From: Acidobacteriota bacterium
Lineage (GTDB): Bacteria; Acidobacteriota; Blastocatellia; Pyrinomonadales; Pyrinomonadaceae
DNA length: 64,000 nt
Assembly (NCBI GenBank): GCA_003385635.1
Contig: QQUY01000001.1
Span: forward strand, 186,001 to 250,000
Direction: 5' to 3'
Position numbers and translations under genes: made by a program. Under the pieces are notes generated by a model. That model ran no database searches and was not told the origin of the DNA. It was given only the letters and a program-made list of their open reading frames with translations. Every line of letters starts with the position of its first letter. Position 1 is the stretch's first letter. Positions 6,832-15,880 of this stretch are shown here, one piece after another.

Positions 6832-8760
6832 CTAGCCAACCATCTTGCGGCGTTTCTTACCGACCTTTCTTTCCTCTAGTTCTTCGAGCGTTTCGCTCAC
6901 ACGGCTGAAGATGCCGTCTGCGTCCAGGCCGTACTTGGCTCGCAGAAGCTTTGCATCTCCGTGGGTAATGATCCTGTCCGGGATCCCCATCCTGACTACT
7001 TTCACGGAATCCTGGATCCCGTTCGATTCGAGAACCTCGATCACGGCCGAGCCAAACCCGCCCGCAAGGTAAGCCTCTTCGATCGTGAAAATAACGCGTG
7101 AGCTCTGAGCGAGTGCGATGATAAGTTCCGTATCCAGGGGCTTAATAAACCTTGCATTTATAACCCCAGTGTCGATACCTTCCTTCTCAAGTTCGTCGGC
7201 TGCCTCAAGTGCCGGATGAACCATCGAGCCAAGCGCCAAGAGCACTATGTCTCCGCCCTCCCGAAGCATCTCGGCTTTTCCGATCTCTAACAGCTCCGGC
7301 TCTCCGGACATCTCTACACCGACGCCTGAACCTCTCGGATATCTTAAAGCCGTGGGATGCGGATGTTCGACAGCGGTGTAAAGCATGTGCCGGAGCTCAT
7401 TCTCATCTTTAGGCGCCATCAGAGTAATGTTCGGATAACCTCTCAGATACGCGATGTCGAGCAAGCCGTGATGCGTCGGCCCGTCAGGTCCCGCAATTCC
7501 TGCGCGGTCCATCGCGAAGGTGACATCAAGGTCCTGTAGGCATACGTCGTGGATCACCTGGTCGAAGCCTCTCTGGAGGAAGGTCGAATAGATGGCAGCG
7601 ACCGGCTTCAGGCCCTCGGTAGCCATTCCCGCACAGAATGTTACGGCGTGCTGTTCCGCAATTCCCACGTCAAAACTTCTCTCGGGAAACTTCTCTAGCA
7701 CGCTGTCGACTCCGGTGCCGTCGGGCATTGCCGCTGTGAGCGCGACTATCCTTTCATCCTTATCCATCAGGGCGCAAAGCGTCTCGCCAAACACCTTTGT
7801 ATAGGTTGGCGGAGATGTCTTGGACGACTTGATCGCCTTTCCTGTGTTGATATCGAACGGCCCGGTCGCGTGCCAGGCGTAGTAATTGTCTTCCGGCGAA
7901 GGATAGCCTTTCCCTTTCTTTGTAAGTGCGTGAACGATCACAGGTCCGTCGTCGACCTTCTTTGCCTCTTCCAGCGCCCGGACCATCATCGGCACATTAT
8001 GGCCGTCGACATAGCCTATGTATCTGAACCCGAGCTCGTTAACGAGCGCGCCCGGTAGAACCGCTGCGGCGATAGCGTCCTTGAAGGACTTGGCCGCTTT
8101 CCTAAGACTGTGTCCTACTCCCGGGACGGCATCGAGCGTATCGCCTATTTCTTCCTTAAGGTGATGATAACTCTGGGCTTCCTTGATTCGATTGAGATAT
8201 CTAGTGATCGCTCCGACTGCAGGAGCTATGGACATGTCGTTGTCGTTGAGAATGACGATCAGGCGCGTTTTAAGGTGACCTGCCTGATTGAGGGCTTCCA
8301 TCGCCATTCCTCCGGCAAGTGACGAGTCGCCGATCAATGCACAGACGTGAAAATCCTCGCCTTTCTTGTCTCGAGCGACGGCCATTCCCAGGGCCGCCGA
8401 AAGCGATGTCGAAGCGTGACCGGCACCGAACGTATCGAACGGCGACTCGTCCCGCTTCAGGAAAGGACTCAGGCCCCCATACTGCTTTATAGAGCTCATT
8501 TGGTCACGCCTTCCCGTCAGGATCTTGTGTGCGTATGCCTGATGGCCTACGTCCCAGACAAGTCTGTCGCTTGGCGTGTCAAACGCGTAGTGCATCGCTA
8601 CCGCGAGTTCGACCGCACCAAGCGAAGCACCGGTGTGGCCGCCGATACGCGAGCACGTTTCCAATATGAACTGCCTTACTTCGTCGGCGACTTCCTGAAG
8701 ATCATCGACCTTCAATTCGCGCAGATCCGACGGACTTTCTATCTCAGACAAAAATCTCAT
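6832..8760 (-). CDS. dxs: 1-deoxy-D-xylulose-5-phosphate synthase
   Basis: First enzyme of the MEP isoprenoid pathway: condenses pyruvate and glyceraldehyde 3-phosphate to DXP, using thiamine diphosphate. 642 aa. The thiamine-binding signature is present (ALIGDSSLAGGMAMEALN...NDNDMSI) as is the transketolase central region (MDRAGIAGPDGPTHHG). ATG 8760 is chosen because AAGGGG lies seven bases upstream; an in-frame start at 8796 is possible. The C-terminus ends in a basic tail (RKVGKKRRKMVG). It probably leads a transcript that continues into dsbA and the VKOR gene. Confidence 0.97.
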   Translation of the reverse strand: MRFLSEIESPSDLRELKVDDLQEVADEVRQFILETCSRIGGHTGASLGAVELAVAMHYAFDTPSDRLVWDVGHQAYAHKILTGRRDQMSSIKQYGGLSPFLKRDESPFDTFGAGHASTSLSAALGMAVARDKKGEDFHVCALIGDSSLAGGMAMEALNQAGHLKTRLIVILNDNDMSIAPAVGAITRYLNRIKEAQSYHHLKEEIGDTLDAVPGVGHSLRKAAKSFKDAIAAAVLPGALVNELGFRYIGYVDGHNVPMMVRALEEAKKVDDGPVIVHALTKKGKGYPSPEDNYYAWHATGPFDINTGKAIKSSKTSPPTYTKVFGETLCALMDKDERIVALTAAMPDGTGVDSVLEKFPERSFDVGIAEQHAVTFCAGMATEGLKPVAAIYSTFLQRGFDQVIHDVCLQDLDVTFAMDRAGIAGPDGPTHHGLLDIAYLRGYPNITLMAPKDENELRHMLYTAVEHPHPTALRYPRGSGVGVEMSGEPELLEIGKAEMLREGGDIVLLALGSMVHPALEAADELEKEGIDTGVINARFIKPLDTELIIALAQSSRVIFTIEEAYLAGGFGSAVIEVLESNGIQDSVKVVRMGIPDRIITHGDAKLLRAKYGLDADGIFSRVSETLEELEERKVGKKRRKMVG

Positions 8761-8925
8761 TCCAGCCCCTTGTATACGATTTCCCAAACTTTGCATTTTA
8801 ACTTGGGGGAAAATAAATGTTAAATGCAGAAAAACCTCCCCTAATTAGTTCGGCCAAATACTGCCCTGCGTCGTCAAACGCGAGTACGACAGGAAATTGA
8901 TCACTTTCTTAAAGGAGTAAATGCA

Positions 8926-9501
8926 ATGGTTTCAATTCGAAGGATTCTTACCGTCTTCACCGCAGCGGCGGCGATGATGATGCTCAGCACGGTGATCCTG
9001 GCCCAGGACACAACCGACAAGAGCGACGCCGAGAGGGTCGAAAGAAAACAAAGGGCTGAGAAACGCGCCCGCCGCGAGGGCTTCCGAGGGATGAAGCGTC
9101 ATCACCGCAAAGGAGGCATGATCCGCGGGCTTCGCAATTTGGATCTGACAGAGAGCCAGCAGTCGCAGATCAAGACCCTGATGGAGACCCATCAGATGAC
9201 AAACAAGCCGGCGATGGACGAACTCAGGACCTTGATGGCCAAGCGCAGGGACGGAACTTTTACAGATGCCGACAAAGCCAGGGTCCAAGACATCAGGGCT
9301 TCAATGAAGGCTTCAGGAGATCAGCTCAAGGCCACCATAATGGGTCTTCTTACGCCAGAACAGACGCAGAAGCTGGAGCAAATGAAAGCTGAACGCGAAG
9401 AAAGAATGGAGTTGAGGCGTGAGCGTATGAAGCAGCGCAAGAAGGAAATGGAAGAGCGCAGACGACAGAAAAGCGAGGCGCCTCCGGCAGACACCAACTG
9501 A
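8926..9501 (+). CDS. Spy/CpxP-like periplasmic protein (LTxxQ)
   Basis: A 191-aa secreted protein with a signal peptide (residues 1-27, ending in ILAQD). The rest is highly charged and helical, with the two LTxxQ-type motifs of the family: LTESQQSQIKTLM and LTPEQTQKLEQM. Relatives such as Spy and CpxP are periplasmic chaperones or stress sensors. AAAGGAGT precedes the start. The C-terminal third is almost entirely Arg, Lys and Glu. It is followed by its own terminator. Confidence 0.82.
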   Translation: MVSIRRILTVFTAAAAMMMLSTVILAQDTTDKSDAERVERKQRAEKRARREGFRGMKRHHRKGGMIRGLRNLDLTESQQSQIKTLMETHQMTNKPAMDELRTLMAKRRDGTFTDADKARVQDIRASMKASGDQLKATIMGLLTPEQTQKLEQMKAEREERMELRRERMKQRKKEMEERRRQKSEAPPADTN

Positions 9502-9551
9502 TTTAGGTGATTGAAATAGGTTTACAGACTGCTCCCTTCAAGAGTCTGTCA

Positions 9552-9588
9552 GGCTGTGTGGTTTCCGAACTTCGCAGCCTCTTTTTTG
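9552..9588 (+). terminator. Rho-independent terminator of the Spy-like gene
   Basis: Stem AGGCTGTG with CGCAGCCT (one G-U pair), a 14-base loop, then CTTTTTT. It starts 50 bases past the stop codon. Confidence 0.85.
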
Positions 9589-9589
9589 T

Positions 9590-9740
9590 AGTTACAAGTT
9601 CCAAGTTCCTGATTCCAAGAGGTGTTCAAGATTCAAAGTTCAACGTTCAAAGGGTGCTTCTGAGTCCCAGGCTCAGTTTCGGGATCGGTTGCGATCATTG
9701 ACCATTAAAACGGCTCAGTAGGAGCCAAACGTCTGTAGAA
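9590..9740. repeat. Short dispersed repeats (GTTCCAAGTT / TTCAAAGTTCAA; GTAGGAGCC..CTGTAG)
   Basis: Imperfect repeats of GTTCCAAGTTC, GATTCAAAGTTCAACGTTCAAAG and CATTGACCATTA. They are followed by CTCAGTAGGAGCCAAACGTCTGTAG at 9714-9738. The same components in the same order occur at 51340-51705. No reading frame of gene quality is present. The interval separates two convergent genes. Confidence 0.7.
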
Positions 9741-9743
9741 TCT

Positions 9744-10166
9744 CTAACCCCTGATCTCTTCCAAGAACGTCGGAAGGTACTCTCTTATCTGATCGCGTAC
9801 TCGCCGAAAAGCCGCGACCCTCGTTTCTTCATCGCCTTCAACACCCGCCGGGTCTTCGAATGCGTGGTGAATCAATCTGGCGGAAGCAGGGAAGTAGGGG
9901 CAGTTTTCTTTCGCGTTGTCGCACACTGTCAGGACGAAATCGATCTCAACTCCTTCAAACTCATCGACCGACTTGGACCTGTTTGCAGATATGTCTATAT
10001 CCAGTTCGGCGAGCGCCTCGATCGCTTCTGGCCGGACGATCGAAGGCTGGGTTCCTGCACTGTGAACATCATATATGTCTTGACAAATATGTTTTAGCAG
10101 GCCTTCCGCCATTTGGCTTCTTGCAGAGTTTCCCGTGCACAATACCAACACCCTTTTCTTATCCAT
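9744..10166 (-). CDS. arsC: Arsenate reductase, thioredoxin-coupled (LMW-PTPase fold)
   Basis: Reduces arsenate to arsenite in the cytoplasm so that it can be exported. 140 aa. The P-loop is CTGNSARS with nucleophile Cys10. The two further redox cysteines sit in [12 protein letters not shown], spaced by seven as in the Staphylococcus pI258-type enzyme, with the conserved HHAFEDPAG downstream. It overlaps acr3 by eight bases and ends the arsenic operon. Confidence 0.95.
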   Translation of the reverse strand: MDKKRVLVLCTGNSARSQMAEGLLKHICQDIYDVHSAGTQPSIVRPEAIEALAELDIDISANRSKSVDEFEGVEIDFVLTVCDNAKENCPYFPASARLIHHAFEDPAGVEGDEETRVAAFRRVRDQIREYLPTFLEEIRG

Positions 10167-11253
10167 TTGCCGCTCCTCCCTCAGTTGAAAGTTCCGCTGA
10201 AGAGCTGAAATAGCGGTCCCTTATCCACAACGAAACTCCTACGAGTCCGATCAGGACCGGCACTTCGACCAAAGGGCCGATGACGGCGGCGAATGCGGCG
10301 CCGGACCCGATTCCGAAGACTGCGACCGCGACAGCAATGGCGAGCTCGAAGTTATTGCTGGCGGCCGTAAACGAAAGCGTCGCGCTTCTGCTGTAATCCG
10401 CTCCGACCGCTTTGCCCATTGCGAAACTCACGAAGAACATCAGCACAAAATAGATCACGAGGGGTACAGCGATACGGACCACGTCAAACGGGAGTGAAAC
10501 GATCAGGTTCCCCTTCAAAGAGAACATCACGAGGATGGTGAAAAGCAGAGCGATAAGCGTAACAGGCGAGATCGCCGGTATGAACTTGCCGGAATACCAC
10601 TCCTCGCCTTTTGCCCTTAGAAGTACAAACCGCGTGATGATCCCTGCCGCGAAGGGAATGCCGAGATAGATCGCCACGCTTTCGGCGATCTGGAGGATCC
10701 CAATGTTCACATAGCTGCCCTGAAGGCCCAGGATCGGAGGCAGAACGCTTAGAAACAACCAGGCGTAAGCACTATAAAATAGGATCTGAAAGACAGAATT
10801 GAAGGCGACGAGGCCGGCAGCGTATTCCGTATCGCCCTCCGCCAGCTCGTTCCACACGATCACCATCGCGATGCAGCGCGCCAGTCCGATCAGGATCAGC
10901 CCGACCATGTATTCCGGCTTGTCCGCTAAAAATGCGACCGCGAGACCGAACATGAGAAGTGGGCCGATCACCCAGTTCTGGATCAGGGAGAGCCCGAGGA
11001 TCTTCGTGTTCCTGAAGACATCGCCCAACAACTCATAGTTAACCTTCGCGAGCGGTGGGTACATCATCAGAATCAGCCCGATCGCGATAGGAATGTTGGT
11101 AGTCCCCAACTGGAAGCTGTTGATCAAGGATTCCACAGATGGGTATGCCGATCCGATCACAACGCCGATGGCCATCGCCGCAAAGATCCAGAGCGTGAGG
11201 AATCTGTCGAGGAAGCCCAGCCTGCGAACAGGGGTGCAATTTTCAGGTTTCAT
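10159..11253 (-). CDS. acr3: Arsenite efflux transporter, ACR3 family
   Basis: A membrane carrier of 364 aa with about ten hydrophobic helices that expels arsenite. The family signature [19 protein letters not shown], with its essential cysteine, is intact. A second conserved block is [23 protein letters not shown]. It starts eight bases after the PLP enzyme gene and overlaps arsC, so all three are expected on one transcript with arsI. Confidence 0.95.
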   Translation of the reverse strand: MKPENCTPVRRLGFLDRFLTLWIFAAMAIGVVIGSAYPSVESLINSFQLGTTNIPIAIGLILMMYPPLAKVNYELLGDVFRNTKILGLSLIQNWVIGPLLMFGLAVAFLADKPEYMVGLILIGLARCIAMVIVWNELAEGDTEYAAGLVAFNSVFQILFYSAYAWLFLSVLPPILGLQGSYVNIGILQIAESVAIYLGIPFAAGIITRFVLLRAKGEEWYSGKFIPAISPVTLIALLFTILVMFSLKGNLIVSLPFDVVRIAVPLVIYFVLMFFVSFAMGKAVGADYSRSATLSFTAASNNFELAIAVAVAVFGIGSGAAFAAVIGPLVEVPVLIGLVGVSLWIRDRYFSSSAELSTEGGAANG

Positions 11254-11260
11254 GGTATGT

Positions 11261-12442
11261 CTAAACTGCTTCCAGTGCCTTGCGCAGATCGTCCTGAATG
11301 TCGTCCTTGTCTTCGATACCGACGGAAAAGCGCATCATTCCGTCCGCTATCCCCGCCTTCCGCCTTTCGTCCGGCGATAGGGTCGAATGTGTCATTGACG
11401 CCGAATGTTGAATGATCGACTCTACGCCGCCCAATGATGTAGCAATAGAAACCAGCTCCAAAGCATTAATGAACCTTTTACCTTCTTCTATCCCCCCCAG
11501 ATCGAAAGCGACCATTCCCCCAAATCCACGCATCTGCCTGGCCGCAACTGAATGACCCGGATGGCTTTCAAGACCCGGGTAAAACACCTCTATTACTTTC
11601 GGATGGGAAGATAACATATTCGCTATTGCATATGCATTCTCGTTATGCTGTCTCATCCTTACCGCAAGTGTCTTGATTCCCCGAAGCACCAGCCAGGCGA
11701 CCTGCGGAGCGATGTTACCTCCGAAATACCTGGCCGCCTTCATTCGCGCCTCTTCAACGATATCGGCGCGCCCCGCCAGAATTCCGGCCGTTAGGTCGCT
11801 GTGTCCGCCGAGGTATTTGGTCGCGGAATGGACCACCAGATCAGCGCCGAGCTCGATCGGGTTCTGGTTGAACGGAGTGGCGAAAGTGTTGTCGGCAATA
11901 GTCAAAACACCCTTCTCTTTTGCGATCTCTGATAACCGTGCGATATCGGTCACGTTCAGACGGGGATTCGAGGGCGACTCGATCCAGAAAAGTGTTGTAT
12001 TGTCGCGTGCCGCTTCGGCATACGCATCCGGGTCGGTGCCGTCGACAAAAGAAACCTCAACTCCGAATCTCTCTGATAGATGTTTAAGAAGAGAGGTCGT
12101 GGTCGAATACATCGACTCGAGCGCGACGATATGATCACCCTTGCCAGCGACCGTGAGAATCACTGCTGAGATCGCGGCCATTCCCGACGCGAATGTCAGT
12201 GCGCTCTCGGCGGATTCCAGCTCAGCGATCGCCCTTTCAAGCGCCTCCTGAGTGGGGTTTCCGAGGCGGCCGTAATAGTATCCATGCTTCAGATGATTAT
12301 GTACGGCGGCGCCTTCATCCGCGTTTTCGAATGCAAACACAGAAGCGTTATATACAGGGGTCGAAACGGCCCCGAAGTGATCTGCAGGCCTTTCGCCTGC
12401 GTGAACCGAATTCGTGAAGATCGATCTTTTCGACATAGTCAT
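11261..12442 (-). CDS. PLP-dependent Cys/Met metabolism enzyme (gamma-synthase / gamma-lyase family)
   Basis: A 393-aa member of the trans-sulfuration family (cystathionine gamma-synthase, methionine gamma-lyase, O-acetylhomoserine sulfhydrylase). PLP binding is shown by the lysine in [12 protein letters not shown], by ASGMAAISA and by [10 protein letters not shown] cannot settle the reaction from sequence alone. It stands between arsI and acr3, only eight bases from acr3, so it is probably induced by arsenic. GAGG lies three bases before ATG 12442 and nine before a second ATG at 12436; the second may be the true start. A role in supplying thiols or sulfide is inference. Confidence 0.85.
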   Translation of the reverse strand: MTMSKRSIFTNSVHAGERPADHFGAVSTPVYNASVFAFENADEGAAVHNHLKHGYYYGRLGNPTQEALERAIAELESAESALTFASGMAAISAVILTVAGKGDHIVALESMYSTTTSLLKHLSERFGVEVSFVDGTDPDAYAEAARDNTTLFWIESPSNPRLNVTDIARLSEIAKEKGVLTIADNTFATPFNQNPIELGADLVVHSATKYLGGHSDLTAGILAGRADIVEEARMKAARYFGGNIAPQVAWLVLRGIKTLAVRMRQHNENAYAIANMLSSHPKVIEVFYPGLESHPGHSVAARQMRGFGGMVAFDLGGIEEGKRFINALELVSIATSLGGVESIIQHSASMTHSTLSPDERRKAGIADGMMRFSVGIEDKDDIQDDLRKALEAV

Positions 12443-12550
12443 CTACCTCATTGCTTGCCGGGCCCGCGCAGAGAAAGGGCGGCAGTCCACCAAATACTGT
12501 TTGCCGACATAGTATTTGAAAACCGCCGCCGTTGCACCGCCAACTCTTAC

Positions 12551-13003
12551 TCAGCAACAGGAAGAAACTGCTTCGACCTCGACCTTTTCTTGACCCGGAA
12601 CTAGCTCGCAACAATTGCTCGCAGCCTTCTTTTCACCTTCTGTGTCTGCGAGTACGGTAAAGACCTCCCAGTGGACGCCATCAGGATCCGTTACCCAGAC
12701 CTTATCCTGAAGCGCGTAGCAACAGTCGGTCTCCTTCTCTTCAAGCGTCAGAAGGCCTTCGGATTCCCATCGCTTCGCAATGGAGAAGACCTGCTCACTA
12801 GATTCGACCTGAAGCCCTAGGTGGGACAACTGTCCGTTTGCTTCAGGATCGGAAAGATTCAGGGAAAGATTCAAGGGCGGATCGTTCACATCGAACTTGG
12901 CATAGTCCTCACGAGTCTTGGCCGGGGTGGCTCCCAACATCTTCGTGTAGAATTCCGTACTCGCCTTGATATCGCTTACTTTCAGGGAAATATGTGTTTT
13001 CAT
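12551..13003 (-). CDS. arsI: ArsI-type C-As lyase (VOC fold)
   Basis: Iron-dependent dioxygenase of the vicinal oxygen chelate fold that cleaves the carbon-arsenic bond of trivalent organoarsenicals such as methylarsenite. 150 aa. His4, His61 and Glu113 fit the metal site, and the vicinal pair Cys94-Cys95 (DCCYALQDKVWVTDPDG) fits the substrate-binding site. Two more cysteine pairs lie in the C-terminal tail (131-132 and 149-150). GGAGG is nine bases before the ATG. It is the first gene of the operon under the palindromic operator. The CadI name is used for close relatives; the ars context favours ArsI. Confidence 0.88.
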   Translation of the reverse strand: MKTHISLKVSDIKASTEFYTKMLGATPAKTREDYAKFDVNDPPLNLSLNLSDPEANGQLSHLGLQVESSEQVFSIAKRWESEGLLTLEEKETDCCYALQDKVWVTDPDGVHWEVFTVLADTEGEKKAASNCCELVPGQEKVEVEAVSSCC

Positions 13004-13053
13004 CTAATTATGCCTCCAAAATTTTCATATACGTTCACACATATATGTTGAAG

Positions 13054-13084
13054 CGAATATATTCGGATAGGCGCACATTGTCAA
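13054..13084 (-). promoter_or_regulatory. arsI promoter with palindromic operator
   Basis: TTGACA (13079-13084), a 17-base spacer and TATATT (13056-13061) on the minus strand. The perfect palindrome CGAATATATTCG at 13054-13065 covers the -10, as expected for ArsR repression. A second small palindrome CATATATG lies at 13040-13047. The arsR gene starts 53 bases to the right, so one operator may control both directions. Confidence 0.8.
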
Positions 13085-13117
13085 GACAAATATTGCATTA
13101 TTTGTTATTATTTTCGT

Positions 13118-13576
13118 ATGAAAGCCGAAGAACAACTCGCGGAAATGTCGGAACTCTTTACGGCTCTAGCGGATAGGACACGTCTGCGGATACTGAATCT
13201 GCTGAGGGAAGACGAGATCTGCGTCTGTTTCTTTTCGGAAGCCCTCAATGAAAGTCAGCCGAAGATATCGAGACACCTTGCTTATCTGAGGAAAAGCGGG
13301 CTGGTAGATTCACGCCGGGACGGCAAGTGGATGCACTACAGTCTTGTAGTTCCTGAAGAGCCTGCGAAGGCTGCTGTTTTGAGAACGACGCTTGAATGGC
13401 TTTGGGATCGAGACGAGATGCGAGCCGACTATAAGAATCTAGAACAGGTATGCTGCGCGGTGGATGTTCCGGTCACGATCGCAAAAGCTCCGAAGCCCGA
13501 AGCGATCGTGGAAAGGGAATCTGTGCCCGCCGAACCTCTTTTTGAAGCTGAAGAACTGGAAACCTATCTTCTTTAA
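13118..13576 (+). CDS. arsR: ArsR/SmtB-family arsenic repressor
   Basis: Winged-helix repressor of 152 aa, released from DNA by arsenite. The helix region carries DEICVCFFSEAL, matching the metalloid-binding CxC motif of the family, followed by the recognition helix SQPKISRHLAYLRKSGLV. The C-terminal tail of about 40 residues (with CC in EQVCCAVDV) is longer than the minimal family fold and might offer further thiol ligands. It is divergent from the arsI operon. No strong ribosome binding site is seen before the ATG. Confidence 0.93.
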   Translation: MKAEEQLAEMSELFTALADRTRLRILNLLREDEICVCFFSEALNESQPKISRHLAYLRKSGLVDSRRDGKWMHYSLVVPEEPAKAAVLRTTLEWLWDRDEMRADYKNLEQVCCAVDVPVTIAKAPKPEAIVERESVPAEPLFEAEELETYLL

Positions 13577-13734
13577 GGCGCCTTGAGCAATTACGTGAGA
13601 ATGAAATGGTTCAGGTGCTGTCCGCAGGGGCATGTCTCTGGACTAGGATCAGCCATAGAGAAGCACAACCTCATTCTGGATACCCGTGTTTCGAACCTAC
13701 GATCAGACCTCTTTCATCAGCGTTCGACTGTGTT

Positions 13735-13935
13735 CTATTTCCTTCTGGGTTGAAACTTGTTCTCCGGATAAGGACAATGGCGGCAGCCGTTTCCGCAGCA
13801 ATATCCGCGGTCAAGAAGGAACTTTTCGGTCAGGACCATTAGCCCGCCTTCATAGTAAAAATCGACACCCTCGACAAACTTCTTCCGCTCCCCGCCCTTT
13901 TCCACGGCAGCCCTGATTTGCGACCCCTTGTTCAT
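13735..13935 (-). CDS. DUF5522 small cysteine-rich protein
   Basis: A 66-aa protein with YCCGNGCRHCPY, the hallmark of the DUF5522 family, preceded by FVEGVDFYYEGGLMVLTEKFL. The cysteines suggest a metal site. The function is unknown. The ATG directly follows the tlyA stop codon, making it the last gene of a four-gene coupled set. The 158 bases between its stop and arsR hold nothing I recognise. Confidence 0.85.
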   Translation of the reverse strand: MNKGSQIRAAVEKGGERKKFVEGVDFYYEGGLMVLTEKFLLDRGYCCGNGCRHCPYPENKFQPRRK

Positions 13936-14676
13936 TCAGATCATCTCCAGCGCGATCAGATATTCTATATTTCCAGCGGCACCCCTGATAGGCGACTCGA
14001 TGACGCCGCGGCTTCTTAAACCGATATTGTCCAGGAACTCGGTCATTTCTTCCACTACTCGTTTCCTTTTCTCAGGATCCTTAACGATACCGCCCTTTCC
14101 AACATCGCCTCTCCCGACTTCGAACTGAGGTTTGATCAGCAACACAACGCTCCCGCCGCGTTTCAGGAATTTGAGCGCCGGTTCGACTACCAGCCTTGCT
14201 GAAACAAAGGAGACATCGACTGAGATCAGGTCCACGGGTTCATCTATCGCTTCGCGCGAAAGATGCCTGGCGTTCGTGTTCTCCATAAGAACAACGCGCT
14301 TGTCATTCCTGAGCCGCCAGATCATCTGGTTCGTTCCGGAATCCACGGCAAACACCTTCTTTGCGCCGTGTGCCAGCAGGCAATCGGTGAAACCTCCCGT
14401 CGAAGCCCCGATGTCAAGACAAACATATCCGTATGGGCGTATATTAAACTCTGAAAGCGCCTTTTCAAGCTTCAATCCGGCGCGGCTCGCATACCGTGCC
14501 TCAGGCATATCTCCCTTCAAACGTATATGTTGGTTCTCCTCAAACGTTTCCGAGGGCTTTTCGACCCTCTTTTCGTCGACAAGTACGACACCCGACATAA
14601 CAAGCGCTTGGGCCTTTGTGCGGGATTCAGCGTGGCCTTGCTTGACAAGGAGTTTGTCGATCCTCTCCTTGGTCAT
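13936..14676 (-). CDS. tlyA: TlyA-family rRNA 2'-O-methyltransferase / hemolysin-like
   Basis: A 246-aa protein with an N-terminal S4 RNA-binding domain (about 3-62: ERIDKLLVKQGHAESRTKAQ...GVVLVDEKRV) and an FtsJ-type methyltransferase domain with the SAM site CLDIGASTGGFTDCLL. TlyA proteins 2'-O-methylate cytidines in 16S/23S rRNA. Its ATG overlaps the stop of the PqqB-like gene by four bases. Confidence 0.93.
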   Translation of the reverse strand: MTKERIDKLLVKQGHAESRTKAQALVMSGVVLVDEKRVEKPSETFEENQHIRLKGDMPEARYASRAGLKLEKALSEFNIRPYGYVCLDIGASTGGFTDCLLAHGAKKVFAVDSGTNQMIWRLRNDKRVVLMENTNARHLSREAIDEPVDLISVDVSFVSARLVVEPALKFLKRGGSVVLLIKPQFEVGRGDVGKGGIVKDPEKRKRVVEEMTEFLDNIGLRSRGVIESPIRGAAGNIEYLIALEMI

Positions 14677-15620
14677 TTCACCCCTGCGGTCGTTCTGGCA
14701 GCCAACTTCACTACAAGCCCTTCGCTCGCGACCTTAAATCCGGCGTTCTCAACCTTCCTGATAGCCGCCTGCGAGCCCTGCACGATCGGATTAGAGTGGT
14801 TGAAATGGATGAAATGGACCTTTTGACGTTCAAACGGCGGCAGATCTTTCAGGAGGTTCATCGTTTCTGAAACGAAGGGATGCTGGACCTCGCTCATAGG
14901 CCTCGGAATCTCTCCGTCTTCAAAAAACGTCGCATCGACGAACAGGAAATCATTCGCGATTACCTCGGCGCTAAGTTGTCGGTCCCATTTCTCCCACTTG
15001 TCGATGTCCGGGATGAACAGCAGGCTCACATTGCCGGAAACGATCCGGTAGCCGACTGTCTCACTGTACTCGTCACGGTGAGGTACGAGAAACGGCGTTA
15101 CCGACAGCCGCTTGTTCAGCTTTACAGCGGCACCATTCTCAAGGGGCCGCAATTCTATGTTCTTGAATTCAACCAACTGAGACCAGGGGCCGTTCTCCGA
15201 AAGAAATTTTCGCATCCGGGGCATCGCATAAACAGGCACGCCCTTCGCATTCATCGATTCAAAGCCGAGATACATAAGGCCGGTGTAATGGCCCATGTGT
15301 GCGTGGGTAAGAAACACGCCGGCAAGAGCGTTCGAATCATCATCGGTATTGTGCTTCAGAAACTGAAACTGCTCTGGAAGGTCGGGGGTAGCGTCAAATA
15401 TCCACCTTTCGCCGGATTCAGGGTCCACCAAAGCGATCGAAGAAACAGTCCGTCTTAGGGACCGGTCTTTCCACGCTTTCTCACAGTACGGCGAGCCGCA
15501 TCCGATCTGAGGAACTCCGGCATCCTGACCTATGCCAAGTACCAGCACGTAAGGTTCCGCTGCGGCCGCATACAAACTCGCGGCGAAGATCAAAAAGATC
15601 GTGAGCAGGTTGTTCTTCAT
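14673..15620 (-). CDS. Exported metallo-beta-lactamase-fold hydrolase, PqqB-like
   Basis: A 315-aa protein with a signal peptide (MKNNLLTIFLIFAASLYAAAA) and an MBL fold. The metal motif is HAHMGH (His106, His108, His111), and the N-terminus reads VLGIGQDAGVPQIGCGSPYC, which resembles PqqB. True PQQ synthesis genes are absent here and PqqB is not normally exported, so a different substrate is likely. It is coupled to tlyA downstream and to the CPXCG gene upstream, each by a four-base overlap. Confidence 0.8.
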   Translation of the reverse strand: MKNNLLTIFLIFAASLYAAAAEPYVLVLGIGQDAGVPQIGCGSPYCEKAWKDRSLRRTVSSIALVDPESGERWIFDATPDLPEQFQFLKHNTDDDSNALAGVFLTHAHMGHYTGLMYLGFESMNAKGVPVYAMPRMRKFLSENGPWSQLVEFKNIELRPLENGAAVKLNKRLSVTPFLVPHRDEYSETVGYRIVSGNVSLLFIPDIDKWEKWDRQLSAEVIANDFLFVDATFFEDGEIPRPMSEVQHPFVSETMNLLKDLPPFERQKVHFIHFNHSNPIVQGSQAAIRKVENAGFKVASEGLVVKLAARTTAGVK

Positions 15621-15802
15621 TCTTCTATAGTCTCCGCTTCGAACTCCGAGACCTCTTCCTCGCCGATTGTAAAACTGATCTTTATAGGACGACAGCAGAC
15701 CTCACAATCCTCCACATAGTTCTGCGCCCCGGCGCTTAGATCCAGCAGCATCGAGATCTTCTGCCAGCAATACGGACAAATGAAAAAGTGTTCGATCTCC
15801 AT
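15617..15802 (-). CDS. CPXCG-motif cysteine-rich small protein
   Basis: A 61-aa protein with ICPYCWQ near the N-terminus and DCEVCCRPI in the middle, matching the Cys_rich_CPXCG family; the pairs probably bind zinc. The C-terminus is acidic (EEEVSEFEAETIEE). It is the first gene of the coupled set CPXCG - PqqB-like - tlyA - DUF5522. Function unknown. Confidence 0.88.
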   Translation of the reverse strand: MEIEHFFICPYCWQKISMLLDLSAGAQNYVEDCEVCCRPIKISFTIGEEEVSEFEAETIEE

Positions 15803-15880
15803 TTAGGAAAGCTTATTCTGCGAACGGTTTGAGGGCTTGTCTACTGGTGATATTCTCAACTATCAAAGGTGCAATTCAAA

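Noticed and set aside
13685..13715. TTCGAACC sequence suggesting a tRNA T-loop
   Set aside because: No acceptor or anticodon stem could be built around it on either strand.
14673..15620. True PqqB of a PQQ biosynthesis operon
   Set aside because: The protein has a signal peptide and no other pqq genes are present, so only a PqqB-like fold is claimed.
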